From: CAYZTY01 sp964444665
Lineage (GTDB): Bacteria; Planctomycetota; Phycisphaerae; Sedimentisphaerales; CAYZTY01
NCBI GenBank assembly: GCA_964444665.1
Contig: CAYUIE010000001.1
Span: 124,001 to 188,000 of the forward strand
Length of the DNA stretch: 64,000 bases
Direction of reading: 5' to 3'
In this document: positions 43,699 to 52,360 of the stretch, in pieces
Position numbering within the stretch: the stretch's first letter is position 1
Layout: each line of letters opens with the position of its first letter
Made by a program: the position numbers and the translations under genes
The notes under the pieces: model-generated
What the model was told of the DNA's origin: nothing
Database searches by the model: none
Seen by the model: the letters and a program-made list of their open reading frames with translations, nothing else

Positions 43699-44784
43699 AT
43701 GAGAAAAGTATTAGTAGTATTAATTGTCGCTGCTGTATTGGCGATTCCAACCGTAGCCCAGGCTGGCAGACAGGATGGCACCTGTTCCGGTGGCAGTGGC
43801 ACTTTTACTTTCAGCAATGCGTCTTGGATTGGAGGTATAGGCTGGAGTTCCGGGTCATCCAGAAATATAAGCTACTCAGGCAGTTGCAGTAACTGTCAGT
43901 TTTTTGGCATCTATGGTTGGGCGAAAAGCCCGCTCGTAGAATATTACATCGGCAGAAGCGGCGGTACAAATCGCGGCTCATCATGCGGTGGCAACTTGTA
44001 TACGAACAACTGTAATGGACCTAACATTACAGGCGATGGGTCTTTTCAACAGTACAATGCTAGTGGTAGTAGCCATGATATGGGCTGCCACTTTAACGGC
44101 TGGAGTAATCTAGGATACGGCGTAAGCAACCATGACTACCAGATAGTAGCGGCAGAGAATTATAGTGGTGGCAGTGGTACCGCTACTATCAGTGTCAGCG
44201 GCGCCAGCTGGTATACTTATTGGTACGGTTCGGGTTCAGTCAGCTTTAGCTGTGGCGGCGGCGGTAGTACAACGACAACCAGCGGCAGCACCACGACAAC
44301 CAGCGGCGGCAGCACCACGACAACCAGCGGCGGTGGCGGCGGTACCTCTATAACTGTAAGAGGACGCAGCACAGACGGCCAAGGAAAAATCGATGTGAGG
44401 GTAGGCGGCAACACAATTACCTCCTGGACATTAGGTACAGGCATGGCAGATTGGAATACCAGCACCGAGTATACTGGTGGTCTAAATGTGTGCTTTACCA
44501 ATGACACCGATGGCAGAGACGTTCAGATAGATTATGTTAGGGTGGGTAGTGAAACCCGTCAGTCAGAAAACATGAGCTACAACACCGGTGTCTGGGAGGA
44601 CGGTTCCTGCGGCGGTGATTACAGCGAGTGGCTCCATTGTAACGGCTGTATAGGTTATGGTGATGTCAGTGGCGGTGGCTCAACAACCACAACCAGCGGC
44701 GGTTCAACAACCACAACCAGCGGCGGTTCAACAACCACAACCAGTAGTACCTGGTGGTGGGGCGGCGGTACCTGGTGGTGGTAA
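43699..44784 (+). CDS. Secreted GH11 endo-beta-1,4-xylanase with CBM60 and Trp-rich tail
   Basis: 361 aa from ATG 43699, with GAAGGAG upstream. Signal peptide MRKVLVVLIVAAVLAIPTVAQA. Residues ~25-190 match a glycoside hydrolase family 11 jelly roll: SSRNISYSGSC, YGWAKSPLVEYYIG (nucleophile Glu), 'CHFNGWSNLGYGVSNHDYQI' and VAAENYSGGSGTATI (acid/base Glu). After a GGSTTTTSGG linker comes a CBM60-like calcium-dependent xylan-binding module ('ITVRGRSTDGQGKIDVRVGG', FTNDTDGRDVQIDYV, SEWLHCNGCIGYGD). A second STTTTSGG linker leads to the unusual C-terminus SSTWWWGGGTWWW. It should hydrolyse xylan outside the cell. It lies divergent from the XylR-type regulator and is followed by a strong terminator. 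Confidence 0.92.
   Translation: MRKVLVVLIVAAVLAIPTVAQAGRQDGTCSGGSGTFTFSNASWIGGIGWSSGSSRNISYSGSCSNCQFFGIYGWAKSPLVEYYIGRSGGTNRGSSCGGNLYTNNCNGPNITGDGSFQQYNASGSSHDMGCHFNGWSNLGYGVSNHDYQIVAAENYSGGSGTATISVSGASWYTYWYGSGSVSFSCGGGGSTTTTSGSTTTTSGGSTTTTSGGGGGTSITVRGRSTDGQGKIDVRVGGNTITSWTLGTGMADWNTSTEYTGGLNVCFTNDTDGRDVQIDYVRVGSETRQSENMSYNTGVWEDGSCGGDYSEWLHCNGCIGYGDVSGGGSTTTTSGGSTTTTSGGSTTTTSSTWWWGGGTWWW
44263..44340 (+). repeat. In-frame Gly-Ser-Thr linker repeats
   Basis: Tandem ~24-27-bp units coding (G)GSTTTTS. A second block lies at 44676-44746 near the gene's 3' end. These are flexible interdomain linkers of the xylanase, not a CRISPR array: the units are adjacent and in frame. Confidence 0.85.
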
Positions 44785-44880
44785 CAGACAGCTTTGATGA
44801 ATTTTCACCTAAACCATAGAAGGACAAAGCTGCCCGATTATTAATCGGGCAGCTTTTTTCGCTAAAGTGTTTCAGTGATT
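44751..44880 (+). repeat. 3' tail-terminator cassette, copy 2 (intact, xylanase)
   Basis: The best-preserved copy. It codes the final WWWGGGTWWW and the stop of the xylanase, then TAACAGAC, the TTTGAT/AATTTT/TAAACC spacer, the perfect hairpin and ~20 bp after it. Matches the copies at 41612 and 52331. Confidence 0.8.
44827..44859 (+). terminator. Rho-independent terminator of the xylanase gene
   Basis: 13-bp perfect stem AAGCTGCCCGATT with its complement, loop ATT, then TTTTTT. Same hairpin as at 41685-41717. Confidence 0.92.
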
Positions 44881-45079
44881 TCGATATTTTAGTAAAGGAT
44901 TTATTGAGCCGTATATTTTTATTGGCGAATGGTTGTATCACAGATTTGAGGAAGATGATTGAATCGATTTGCATTAATTCGTATGGTAACATAGAATTAT
45001 AACTAATGGACCTTGACAATTGTCTTTGCAAGATAAGAAAAAAGTAATTCCCATATGCGCAGGCGAAGGAGTCATCGAT

Positions 45080-47311
45080 ATGTGGCAAATGTTTAGTATC
45101 TCATGTATGAAACTCGGATTTGTTTTATTAATGAGCCTGGCAGTTTTGTTGCAAGGCTGTGAGAAACCAACGAAGCCGGCACCCGGCCCGGCGAAGGACA
45201 TTCGGCCCAGTTTGATCGAATCCCCCCGGCCCAAACTCCCTGGTCCGCCCTCTATGGAAAGTAGCGAGGTTGAGCTGCACGTCGGCTGGTCGCAGCAAAC
45301 CAAGAGCGGCAGGTTGGTTGCCGTAATAGACGGCCGGGCCGAGTCGGTGGAGTACGACGACATCGGCCCCATCATCTTCAGCCCCGACAGCAAGCGCATA
45401 GCATACCCGGCGAAGAGAGACTCAAAGTGGGTTATGGTGGTGGATGGTCAGGAGGGGCCGGAGTACGACACAATCAGCCTCTCCCCCGAAGTCTTTAGTC
45501 TCGACAGCAAGCGCCTTGTATATGGAGCAAGGAAAGGTGATAAATGGTTCGTTGTGCTGGACGGTAAGGCCGGGCCGGAGTCTGGACACGATTTTGTTGG
45601 CTATTTCATCTTCAGCCCCGACAGCAAGCGCCTTGTGTATGCGGCGGGAAAGGGCAACAGGCAGTACATGGTGGTGGATGGCCGCGCCGGACCAGTGTAC
45701 GAGCGAGTGGGCGAACCGGTATTCAGCCCCGACGGGAAACACCTTGCGTACTTGGCGATTGAGAATGGTAGGCGATTCGTCGTGCTGGACGGCAAGGAAG
45801 GTAAGAAGTATGACGGCGTGAACAGGCCCATCTTCAGCAAAGATAGCAAGCATATTGCGTACAGCGTGATGAAAGGCCCCAAGCGCATGGTGGTAGTGGA
45901 TGGCAAGGAAGGACCGGAGTATGGCGACATCGGCATGGGCAGCGTCGCTCTCAGCCCCGACGGCGAAAGCGTTGCATATGCAGCGAACAGGGGCGGCAAA
46001 TGGTTCGTGGTGTGGAACGGTCAGGAAGGGCCGGAGTATGATGGAATAAACCAGGGCAGCCCTGTCTTCAGTCCCGACGGCAAACACCTTGTATATGCGG
46101 CAAAAAAGGACGACAAGTGGGTCATGGTGTCGGACGGCCAGGAGGGGACGGAGTTCGAGTACGACGACGTCAGCAGTGATACTCCTATGTTCAGCCCGGA
46201 CGGCAAGCATATGCTCTATTTGGCCATGGCTGGTGATAAGTGGTTCGTGATGATGGATGGGCAGGCCGGGCCGCCGTACGACAAAATTTATAAGCCGGTC
46301 TCTAAAGCCGATGGAGTGGAATACGTGGCTGAACGCAGGAGTGACGGGTGGGTCCTGCGGTGCCGGCAGCCCTACCCTCGAATCAGTCCTGAGCGCGAGA
46401 TTTTAGATGGCGGCGAAACGGTCGAAGAAAAAATCGCCAGGTTGCCCGAACACCGTCTTCCAACGGCATCCATCCCGGCTAAGGACATTAGCCCCGGCTA
46501 TGAAAAACCTCCCCTGGTCAAACTTCCTGCCCCGCCTGTCGTTGGACCTAAGCCTGATAACGTATTCGTCAAAGGCGGGACTTTTATGAACACAAAGTCC
46601 AGCTACTATGGAAAAGGCGTAACAATAGCGAACTTTTATATCGGCAAATATGAGGTGACTCAAAAAGAGTGGATTGAGGTAATGGGAAGTAATCCCTCAA
46701 AAGTTAAGGGCGACAATTTGCCGGTAGAAATGGTGAGCTGGTATGAGTGTGTTGAGTACTGTAATAAAAGGAGTATAAAAGAGGGCTTAAAGCCATATTA
46801 CAATATAGACAAGAATAAAAAAGACCCGAATAATAATAGTGAGATGGATGATATAAAATGGATGGTAACGGTCAATGCGGGAGTCAATGGTTACCGATTG
46901 CCGACAGAAGCGGAGTGGGAATATGCTGCAGGTGGAGGTCAGATGAGCAAGAGTTACACATACAGCGGAAGCGATGATGCAAATGAAGTAGCATGGTATT
47001 GGAGAAACTCTGGAGATGAATACTTAACAGGGTTTTGGCACTGGTCTACGCTGGAAAACAACAATAATAAAACAAAATCTGTCGGTGCCTTGAAACCCAA
47101 CGAGTTAGGGCTTTACGATATGTCAGGTAATGTAAGGGAATGGTGCTGGGAGTGGCACGAGAATAAAACTGACCCCAGATCTACAGGACGGATTTGGAGA
47201 GGCGGCGGTTGGATCGGTGTCGACTGGCCCTGCGCGTCGTCTTTCCGGGCCAGCAGCGCTGCGCATAATAGGCACCTCGATACGGGTTTGCGTGTGTGTC
47301 GCGGCAAGTAA
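45080..47311 (+). CDS. Lipoprotein with propeller-like repeats and a formylglycine-generating-enzyme fold
   Basis: 743 aa from ATG 45080 (GAAGGAG 8 nt upstream). Lipobox LLQGC near residue 33. Residues ~70-425 hold about eight repeats of ~42 aa around 'SPDGKHLVYAAKKDDKWVMV' and 'DGQEGPEYDGI', a TolB/WD40-like beta-propeller pattern. The C-terminal ~250 residues are an FGE/SUMF1 domain: IGKYEVTQKEWIEVMG, GYRLPTEAEWEYAAGG, LYDMSGNVREWCWEW and 'FRASSAAHNRHLDTGLRVCR'. Only the second of the two usual active-site Cys appears (PCASSF), so true sulfatase-activating function is doubtful. More likely a surface binding or structural protein. The following gene starts 19 bp downstream. Confidence 0.85.
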   Translation: MWQMFSISCMKLGFVLLMSLAVLLQGCEKPTKPAPGPAKDIRPSLIESPRPKLPGPPSMESSEVELHVGWSQQTKSGRLVAVIDGRAESVEYDDIGPIIFSPDSKRIAYPAKRDSKWVMVVDGQEGPEYDTISLSPEVFSLDSKRLVYGARKGDKWFVVLDGKAGPESGHDFVGYFIFSPDSKRLVYAAGKGNRQYMVVDGRAGPVYERVGEPVFSPDGKHLAYLAIENGRRFVVLDGKEGKKYDGVNRPIFSKDSKHIAYSVMKGPKRMVVVDGKEGPEYGDIGMGSVALSPDGESVAYAANRGGKWFVVWNGQEGPEYDGINQGSPVFSPDGKHLVYAAKKDDKWVMVSDGQEGTEFEYDDVSSDTPMFSPDGKHMLYLAMAGDKWFVMMDGQAGPPYDKIYKPVSKADGVEYVAERRSDGWVLRCRQPYPRISPEREILDGGETVEEKIARLPEHRLPTASIPAKDISPGYEKPPLVKLPAPPVVGPKPDNVFVKGGTFMNTKSSYYGKGVTIANFYIGKYEVTQKEWIEVMGSNPSKVKGDNLPVEMVSWYECVEYCNKRSIKEGLKPYYNIDKNKKDPNNNSEMDDIKWMVTVNAGVNGYRLPTEAEWEYAAGGGQMSKSYTYSGSDDANEVAWYWRNSGDEYLTGFWHWSTLENNNNKTKSVGALKPNELGLYDMSGNVREWCWEWHENKTDPRSTGRIWRGGGWIGVDWPCASSFRASSAAHNRHLDTGLRVCRGK

Positions 47312-47329
47312 AACTTTCAGAACAAAAAA

Positions 47330-49489
47330 ATGATGAAAAGTTTAACTGCCTACAAAGAATCAAAGCAAATACTTTTGACTTTTCTAAGAGCATCTAACGG
47401 AATGAATAGTACGGTTCGCGGTTTGTCACTCCCGCGCAGGCGGGGGTCCAGAAAAAGCCGTAAAAGACTGGATTCCCGCTTTCGTGGGAATGAAAGTCGC
47501 AGAGCAATTTACATTTTGTTAGACCCTCTAAAAAACAAGAAAGATACAATCCTTCCCGTTATTATCGTTTTTTGCCTGCCTGTATTGCTTTACCTGCAAA
47601 CCCTTACCTTTGGCTTTACTGGTTTTGTTGATACTGACATAACAACAGGCAACATTACTTTTTTAAGCGATTTCAGAAATGCACCCCAGGCATTCCTTAC
47701 AGATGCCTTTCTTACAAAGAGAAGCCAGTTTTACCGTCCTATGCTAACATTATCATACATGGCTGATGTATACTTATCGGGGGGAAATAATACATGGATG
47801 TACCACCTCACTAATATATTGCTTTTAGGATTAATAGCCTGCTTGCTGTTTCTTTTGCTCAGGAAGTTTTTAATACCATTAAAGTTAGCGTTATTAGGTA
47901 CATTGGTTTATTGTGCGCATCCGCTTTTCATCTCTTTTGTAGTATGGATAGCTGCAAGAGCAGATTTGTTGCTTTTGTTTTTCTCTTTATTATCGTTTTT
48001 GTTTTTTATAGAACATCTTCAAAAAAAAAAGGGTATCTACCTATTTTTAAACTGGTTTACCTTTACAATTGCTTTATTTTGTAAAGAACCTGCAGCATTT
48101 CTCCCCTTTTTTTTCATTATATATTACTTTACCTTTTCATATGAAAAACGTTCCGATATCTATCGAAATAAAAAAATATATGTTCTGACTCTTTTACTTT
48201 ATACTATTTCAGGAATATCCTGGTTTTGGCTTCGTTCTATAGCCTTAAAAAATTCTTCGGATGTGAATGAGTACGGATTAATACCATTCATATCAAATCT
48301 ACCATATATACCCGAATCTTTAGCCAGGTTTTTTTTGCCTTTTGACCTTTCCCTGATTTCATATTTTTCTCTTTTTAAAACTTTAACCGGCGTAGTAATA
48401 ATAATTGTGATTATTGCAATATTTTTCAATAATAAAGAAAGAACAAATAAGGAAAAAGTATTTTGTTTGTCATGGTTTTTACTTTTTCTGTTACCGAATA
48501 TGTTATATAAAACGAAAGATATAGATTATTTAAGTACTCGTTTTTTTCTTCCCCTGATAGGAATACTGTTATTTATACTATTTAGCTTTCCAAAGAAATG
48601 GATTGAAATAAAAGATATTAAAATTTCGTGGTTAATGATTGCTCTTTTTGCCTTGCTGTCTTCTATAACTTTTGTAAAGTCCCGGTCTTATTCCGACCCG
48701 ATTACTTTTTATAATTCTTCCATCTCCCAAAACCCGGATAATGCTTTAATGTACACTAACAGAGGAGCTGTAAAAGTTAAAATCGGTGATTTCCAGGGAG
48801 CAATTAACGATTTTACAAAAGCCATTGTGTTAAGCCCTGAAGATGCTGTTGCTTATAGCAACCGGGGAGTTGCTTATTCATCTATGGGCCACCTTGAAAG
48901 GGCAATCAAAGATTATGATAAAGCTATAGAACTGAATCCAAATTATGCAGGAGTTTATAACAACTGGGGAAATGCTTATAAAGCTGAAGGCGACTTTGAT
49001 AAGGCCATCAAAAAATATAATAAAGCCATAGAGCTGAACCCAAATTATGCTGATGCTTATTATAGCCTTGGCGAAGCATTCGTCGGTCTCGGCCGATACG
49101 ATGAGGCATTGGAGTCTTTCAATCAGGCAATCAAAATTAACCCTGATTTTGCAGAGGCACATTATAAAATCGGTTTTGTCTATAGCAAGTTAGACCGCTA
49201 TCAGGAAGAAATAGAATCATACAAACAGGCCATTAACATTAATCCGTATTATGCCGAGGCGCACTATAATCTTGGTGTTGTCTGCGGCGTTCTTGGCCGC
49301 TATCAGGATGCCATATATTCCTTTAATCAGGCCGTTAGCATTAAGCCGGATTATGCCGACGCACACTATAATCTTGGTGTAACTTATTTAATAACCGGCC
49401 AAGGATCTTCGGCCGTTCAAGAATATCAAATCTTAAAATTCCTCGGCGCCAAACAGGCAGACCAGTTATATAACTTGATTCATAAGTAG
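47330..49489 (+). CDS. Polytopic membrane protein with TPR repeats (TMTC-like), chimeric
   Basis: Up to 719 aa. Residues ~70-455 contain about ten membrane helices and match the luminal/periplasmic-loop pattern of TMTC/GT39-like proteins (HPLFISFVVWIAARADLLLL). Residues ~465-715 are seven TPR units. The membrane half is AT-rich, but the last ~330 bp are close to the 3' end of the next gene (both end 'LGAKQADQLYNLIHK'). The first ~60 codons run through an inverted-repeat element (47424-47494) and look unlike a natural N-terminus; TTG 47516 is an alternative start. Glycosyl or mannosyl transfer is suggested by the family, not shown. Confidence 0.75.
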   Translation: MMKSLTAYKESKQILLTFLRASNGMNSTVRGLSLPRRRGSRKSRKRLDSRFRGNESRRAIYILLDPLKNKKDTILPVIIVFCLPVLLYLQTLTFGFTGFVDTDITTGNITFLSDFRNAPQAFLTDAFLTKRSQFYRPMLTLSYMADVYLSGGNNTWMYHLTNILLLGLIACLLFLLLRKFLIPLKLALLGTLVYCAHPLFISFVVWIAARADLLLLFFSLLSFLFFIEHLQKKKGIYLFLNWFTFTIALFCKEPAAFLPFFFIIYYFTFSYEKRSDIYRNKKIYVLTLLLYTISGISWFWLRSIALKNSSDVNEYGLIPFISNLPYIPESLARFFLPFDLSLISYFSLFKTLTGVVIIIVIIAIFFNNKERTNKEKVFCLSWFLLFLLPNMLYKTKDIDYLSTRFFLPLIGILLFILFSFPKKWIEIKDIKISWLMIALFALLSSITFVKSRSYSDPITFYNSSISQNPDNALMYTNRGAVKVKIGDFQGAINDFTKAIVLSPEDAVAYSNRGVAYSSMGHLERAIKDYDKAIELNPNYAGVYNNWGNAYKAEGDFDKAIKKYNKAIELNPNYADAYYSLGEAFVGLGRYDEALESFNQAIKINPDFAEAHYKIGFVYSKLDRYQEEIESYKQAININPYYAEAHYNLGVVCGVLGRYQDAIYSFNQAVSIKPDYADAHYNLGVTYLITGQGSSAVQEYQILKFLGAKQADQLYNLIHK
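47424..47494. repeat. REP-like inverted-repeat element inside the TMTC-like ORF
   Basis: Two ~26-bp arms (TCACTCCCGCGCAGGCGGGG... and ...CTGGATTCCCGCTTTCGTGG) are inverted around an ~18-bp spacer, with internal GC palindromes. It resembles widespread bacterial REP/REPIN-type palindromic elements. It is read through in frame as Arg-rich codons. Confidence 0.7.
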
Positions 49490-49605
49490 GTACTCCTGTA
49501 ACAAACGCAGCAATTTCGCGAGATACAGAACAAGCAGAAAGGAACCGATATGACGCCCGTTTTTGCTGATTGACGGTGCCTGTTTGTATTAATATACTGT
49601 TAAGT

Positions 49606-51948
49606 ATGCCTGAGTTTTTCAAAAGAAACGTTATTGTTTTCGTTTATTTCGTCTTGATATTAAGCACGCTGCTGGTCTACTGGCAGGTCCGCAATTTCGA
49701 TTTTGTCAACTATGATGACAAAGTCTACGTTTCCGAAAATCCTCACGTTTTGAACGGCCTATCCAGAAGTGGAGTCATCTGGGCATTTACAAGCTGCTAC
49801 TTCGGGTATTGGCAGCCCCTTACGTGGCTGTCCCTGATGGTTGATTGTAAGTTGTTCGGTGCGCTGCCGGGCCGGATACATCTGGTAAATGTGTTTCTGC
49901 ACATAGCAAATACCTTACTGCTCTTTTCGGTTCTTAAGAAAATGACCGGTTCACTCTGGTCCAGCGCATTTGTCTCAGCAGTTTTTGCAATTCATCCGAT
50001 GCACGTCGAATCGGTTGCCTGGATAGCCGAGCGCAAAGATGTCCTGAGTACATTCTTTTTGCTGCTTACCCTGGCGGCTTATACAGGTTATACAAAAAGT
50101 CCAACTATATACCGATACATAGCATCCCTGGTTCTGTTTGCATTTGGCCTTATGGCAAAGCCAATACTCGTCACTTTGCCGTTCCTGCTTCTGCTGCTCG
50201 ACTACTGGCCGCTGAATCGTCTTATGGCGCAGACCCCGATTCTCGGCAGGCCAGAAGCCAAATCTGCTCCACCCACACATAAACAATCGATTTATTGCTG
50301 TTTGCTCGAGAAAATTCCTTTCCTTGTTCTGTCTGTAGTATCGAGCATCATCACCTTTCTGACTCAGAAGTCAGGCGCCATCATCTACGATACAAAAACT
50401 GTTCCGCTAATGGACAGAGCCAGCAATGCCTTTTTATCTTACGCAAGGTACATAGGTAAACTATTTTGGCCGCAAAATCTCGCGGTATTTTATCCTTTTG
50501 ATGCCGGCAGCTTTGTTTTTTGGCAGGTGACGATGAGTATTGTGTTATTGATTGTTACATCCGTCCTTGTGATTCGTTTTGGACGAAATCGAAAGTATCT
50601 GCCAGTGGGCTGGTTTTGGTATATCGGAACGCTTGTCCCCGTCATTGGGCTTGTTAAGTTCACAGGGTCATCCTATGCCGACCGGTTTACTTATATACCC
50701 TATATAGGCCTTTTCATAATGCTCGCATGGGGTCTGCCTGAACTCCTTTCTAAATGGCGGTATCGAAAAATTGTCCTCGGTATGGCAGCGTCAATGACGC
50801 TTACAGCTCTGGGAACAGGCGCTTATCGGCAGGTCAGCGTCTGGAAAAACAGCATTACACTGTTTTCGCACGCTATCGAAGTCACGCGCAACAACGCTTC
50901 TGTGCACAATTATCTTGGCAATTCCTATTTCGACCTTAAACGCTACCAGGATGCGATGGAATCCTGTAGGCAGGCCATTAACATCAAGCCGGATTATGCC
51001 GAGGCGCACTATTATCTTGGTAATGCCTGCCTCCACTTGGGCCGCTATCAGGATGCGGCAGAAGCTTATAAGCAAGCCATCAAAATCAAGCCGGGTTATA
51101 CCGAGGCACACAATAATCTTGGTAATGCTTACAGCAATCTTGGCCGTTATCAGGACGCAATAGAAGCATATCAGCAGGCCATCAAAATCAATCCGGATTG
51201 TGCTGATGCACACAATAATCTTGGTAATGCCTACCTCAGCATTGGCCGCTGGCAGGATGCAGTCGAAAACTATAAACAGGCCATCCGTATTAAGCCGGAT
51301 TGGGCCAAGGTACATTTTAATCTTGGTGCTGCCTATAGCAGTATTGGCAGCTATCAGGATGCATTAGAGATATATAAGCGGGTCGTAATAATCGATCCGG
51401 CTCTTGCCGAGGCACACAATGGTCTTGGCGCTGCCTACCTCGACCTTGGCCGCTATCAGGAATCGATAGAATCCTTGAAGCAGGCCATCAGAATCGAGCG
51501 AAATTATACCGACGCGTATTATAATCTTGGCGTTGCTTTCAACAAGCTTGGTCGTTGGCAGGAATCGATAGACGCTTTTAAGCAGGTCATCAGAGCCAAG
51601 CCGGATTGGGCCGAGGCACATTATAATCTTGGTGTTGCTTATGGCGGTATTGGTAGCTATCAGGAAGAAATAGAATCATACAAGCAGGCCATTAGCATTA
51701 AGCCGGATTATGCCGAGGCACACTATAATCTTGGTTTTTGTTGCGGCGTTCTTGGCCTCCATCAGGAATCAATAGATTCCTTTAAGCAGGCCATCAGTAT
51801 TAAACCGGATTGGGCTGATGCACACTATAATCTTGGTGTTACTTATTTAATAACCGGCGACAAAGATTCGTCCGTTCAAGAATATAAAATCTTAAAAACC
51901 CTTGGCGCCAAACAGGCAGACCAGCTGTATAACTTGATACATAAATAA
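49606..51948 (+). CDS. Polytopic membrane protein with TPR repeats (TMTC-like)
   Basis: 780 aa from ATG 49606 (MPEFFKRNVIVFVYF); an upstream TTG at 49570 would add 12 residues. The N-terminal ~430 residues contain about ten helices with the family motifs NFDFVNYDDKVYVSENPHV, YWQPLTWLSLMVDC and 'HPMHVESVAWIAERKDVLST'. The acidic NYDD motif parallels the Asp pair of GT39/TMTC-type glycosyltransferases. About ten TPR units follow (YAEAHYYLGNACLHLGRYQD and so on), ending 'LGAKQADQLYNLIHK'. Probably a membrane glycosyltransferase or protein-interaction scaffold; substrate unknown. Paralogue and apparent donor of the 3' half of the preceding gene. Confidence 0.85.
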   Translation: MPEFFKRNVIVFVYFVLILSTLLVYWQVRNFDFVNYDDKVYVSENPHVLNGLSRSGVIWAFTSCYFGYWQPLTWLSLMVDCKLFGALPGRIHLVNVFLHIANTLLLFSVLKKMTGSLWSSAFVSAVFAIHPMHVESVAWIAERKDVLSTFFLLLTLAAYTGYTKSPTIYRYIASLVLFAFGLMAKPILVTLPFLLLLLDYWPLNRLMAQTPILGRPEAKSAPPTHKQSIYCCLLEKIPFLVLSVVSSIITFLTQKSGAIIYDTKTVPLMDRASNAFLSYARYIGKLFWPQNLAVFYPFDAGSFVFWQVTMSIVLLIVTSVLVIRFGRNRKYLPVGWFWYIGTLVPVIGLVKFTGSSYADRFTYIPYIGLFIMLAWGLPELLSKWRYRKIVLGMAASMTLTALGTGAYRQVSVWKNSITLFSHAIEVTRNNASVHNYLGNSYFDLKRYQDAMESCRQAINIKPDYAEAHYYLGNACLHLGRYQDAAEAYKQAIKIKPGYTEAHNNLGNAYSNLGRYQDAIEAYQQAIKINPDCADAHNNLGNAYLSIGRWQDAVENYKQAIRIKPDWAKVHFNLGAAYSSIGSYQDALEIYKRVVIIDPALAEAHNGLGAAYLDLGRYQESIESLKQAIRIERNYTDAYYNLGVAFNKLGRWQESIDAFKQVIRAKPDWAEAHYNLGVAYGGIGSYQEEIESYKQAISIKPDYAEAHYNLGFCCGVLGLHQESIDSFKQAISIKPDWADAHYNLGVTYLITGDKDSSVQEYKILKTLGAKQADQLYNLIHK

Positions 51949-52093
51949 GTCTCCCCGAACCAAACGCAGCATTTCTTGACTGCTTCATTACTCTGCTTTA
52001 TAATCCTCTGAACTTTCAAACCTTATCAATTCTTATGGGGTAATACAATCGTGAAACAATGGCGATTCGAGGTTTTTAATAAACCGGGATTTA

Positions 52094-52360
52094 ATGACGT
52101 CCATGGCCATCGACGAAAAAGAACTCGAGAAACTACTCAACAGCATCGATTTCAAGAGTCTGACTCCTAAACAAATCACGGGGGAGAACGGATTACTGAA
52201 ACTATTCAATAAAAAGATAATTGAACGAGCGATGGGATCCGAAATGGACCAGCACCTCGGATACGTCAAACACGAGCCCGCCGTCCGCAACAGTGGCAAT
52301 CCGGGCACAACCAGCACTATAACTGCTAACTCTTGGTGGGGTAGTGACTGGTGGGGGTAA
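52094..52360 (+). pseudogene. IS256-family transposase remnant fused to the 3' cassette
   Basis: The first ~68 codons match the N-terminus of IS256 (mutator-type) transposases: MAIDEKELEKLLNSIDFKSL, GENGLLKLFNKKIIERAM and EMDQHLGYVKHE, ending at NSGN. The remaining ~330 residues with the DDE domain are missing. Instead the frame passes into TTSTITANSWWGSDWWG and a stop, a version of the xylanase's Trp-rich tail, followed by a terminator copy. No functional transposase is possible; whether the chimera is expressed is unknown. Confidence 0.8.

Noticed and set aside
44263..44746. Short regular repeats suggesting a CRISPR array
   Set aside because: The units are directly adjacent, in frame, and code GGSTTTTS linkers of the xylanase; no spacers or cas genes.
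47424..47494. Inverted repeat considered as a terminator for the FGE lipoprotein gene
   Set aside because: The spacer and GC arms are REP-like and no T run follows; it is better explained as a repetitive element.
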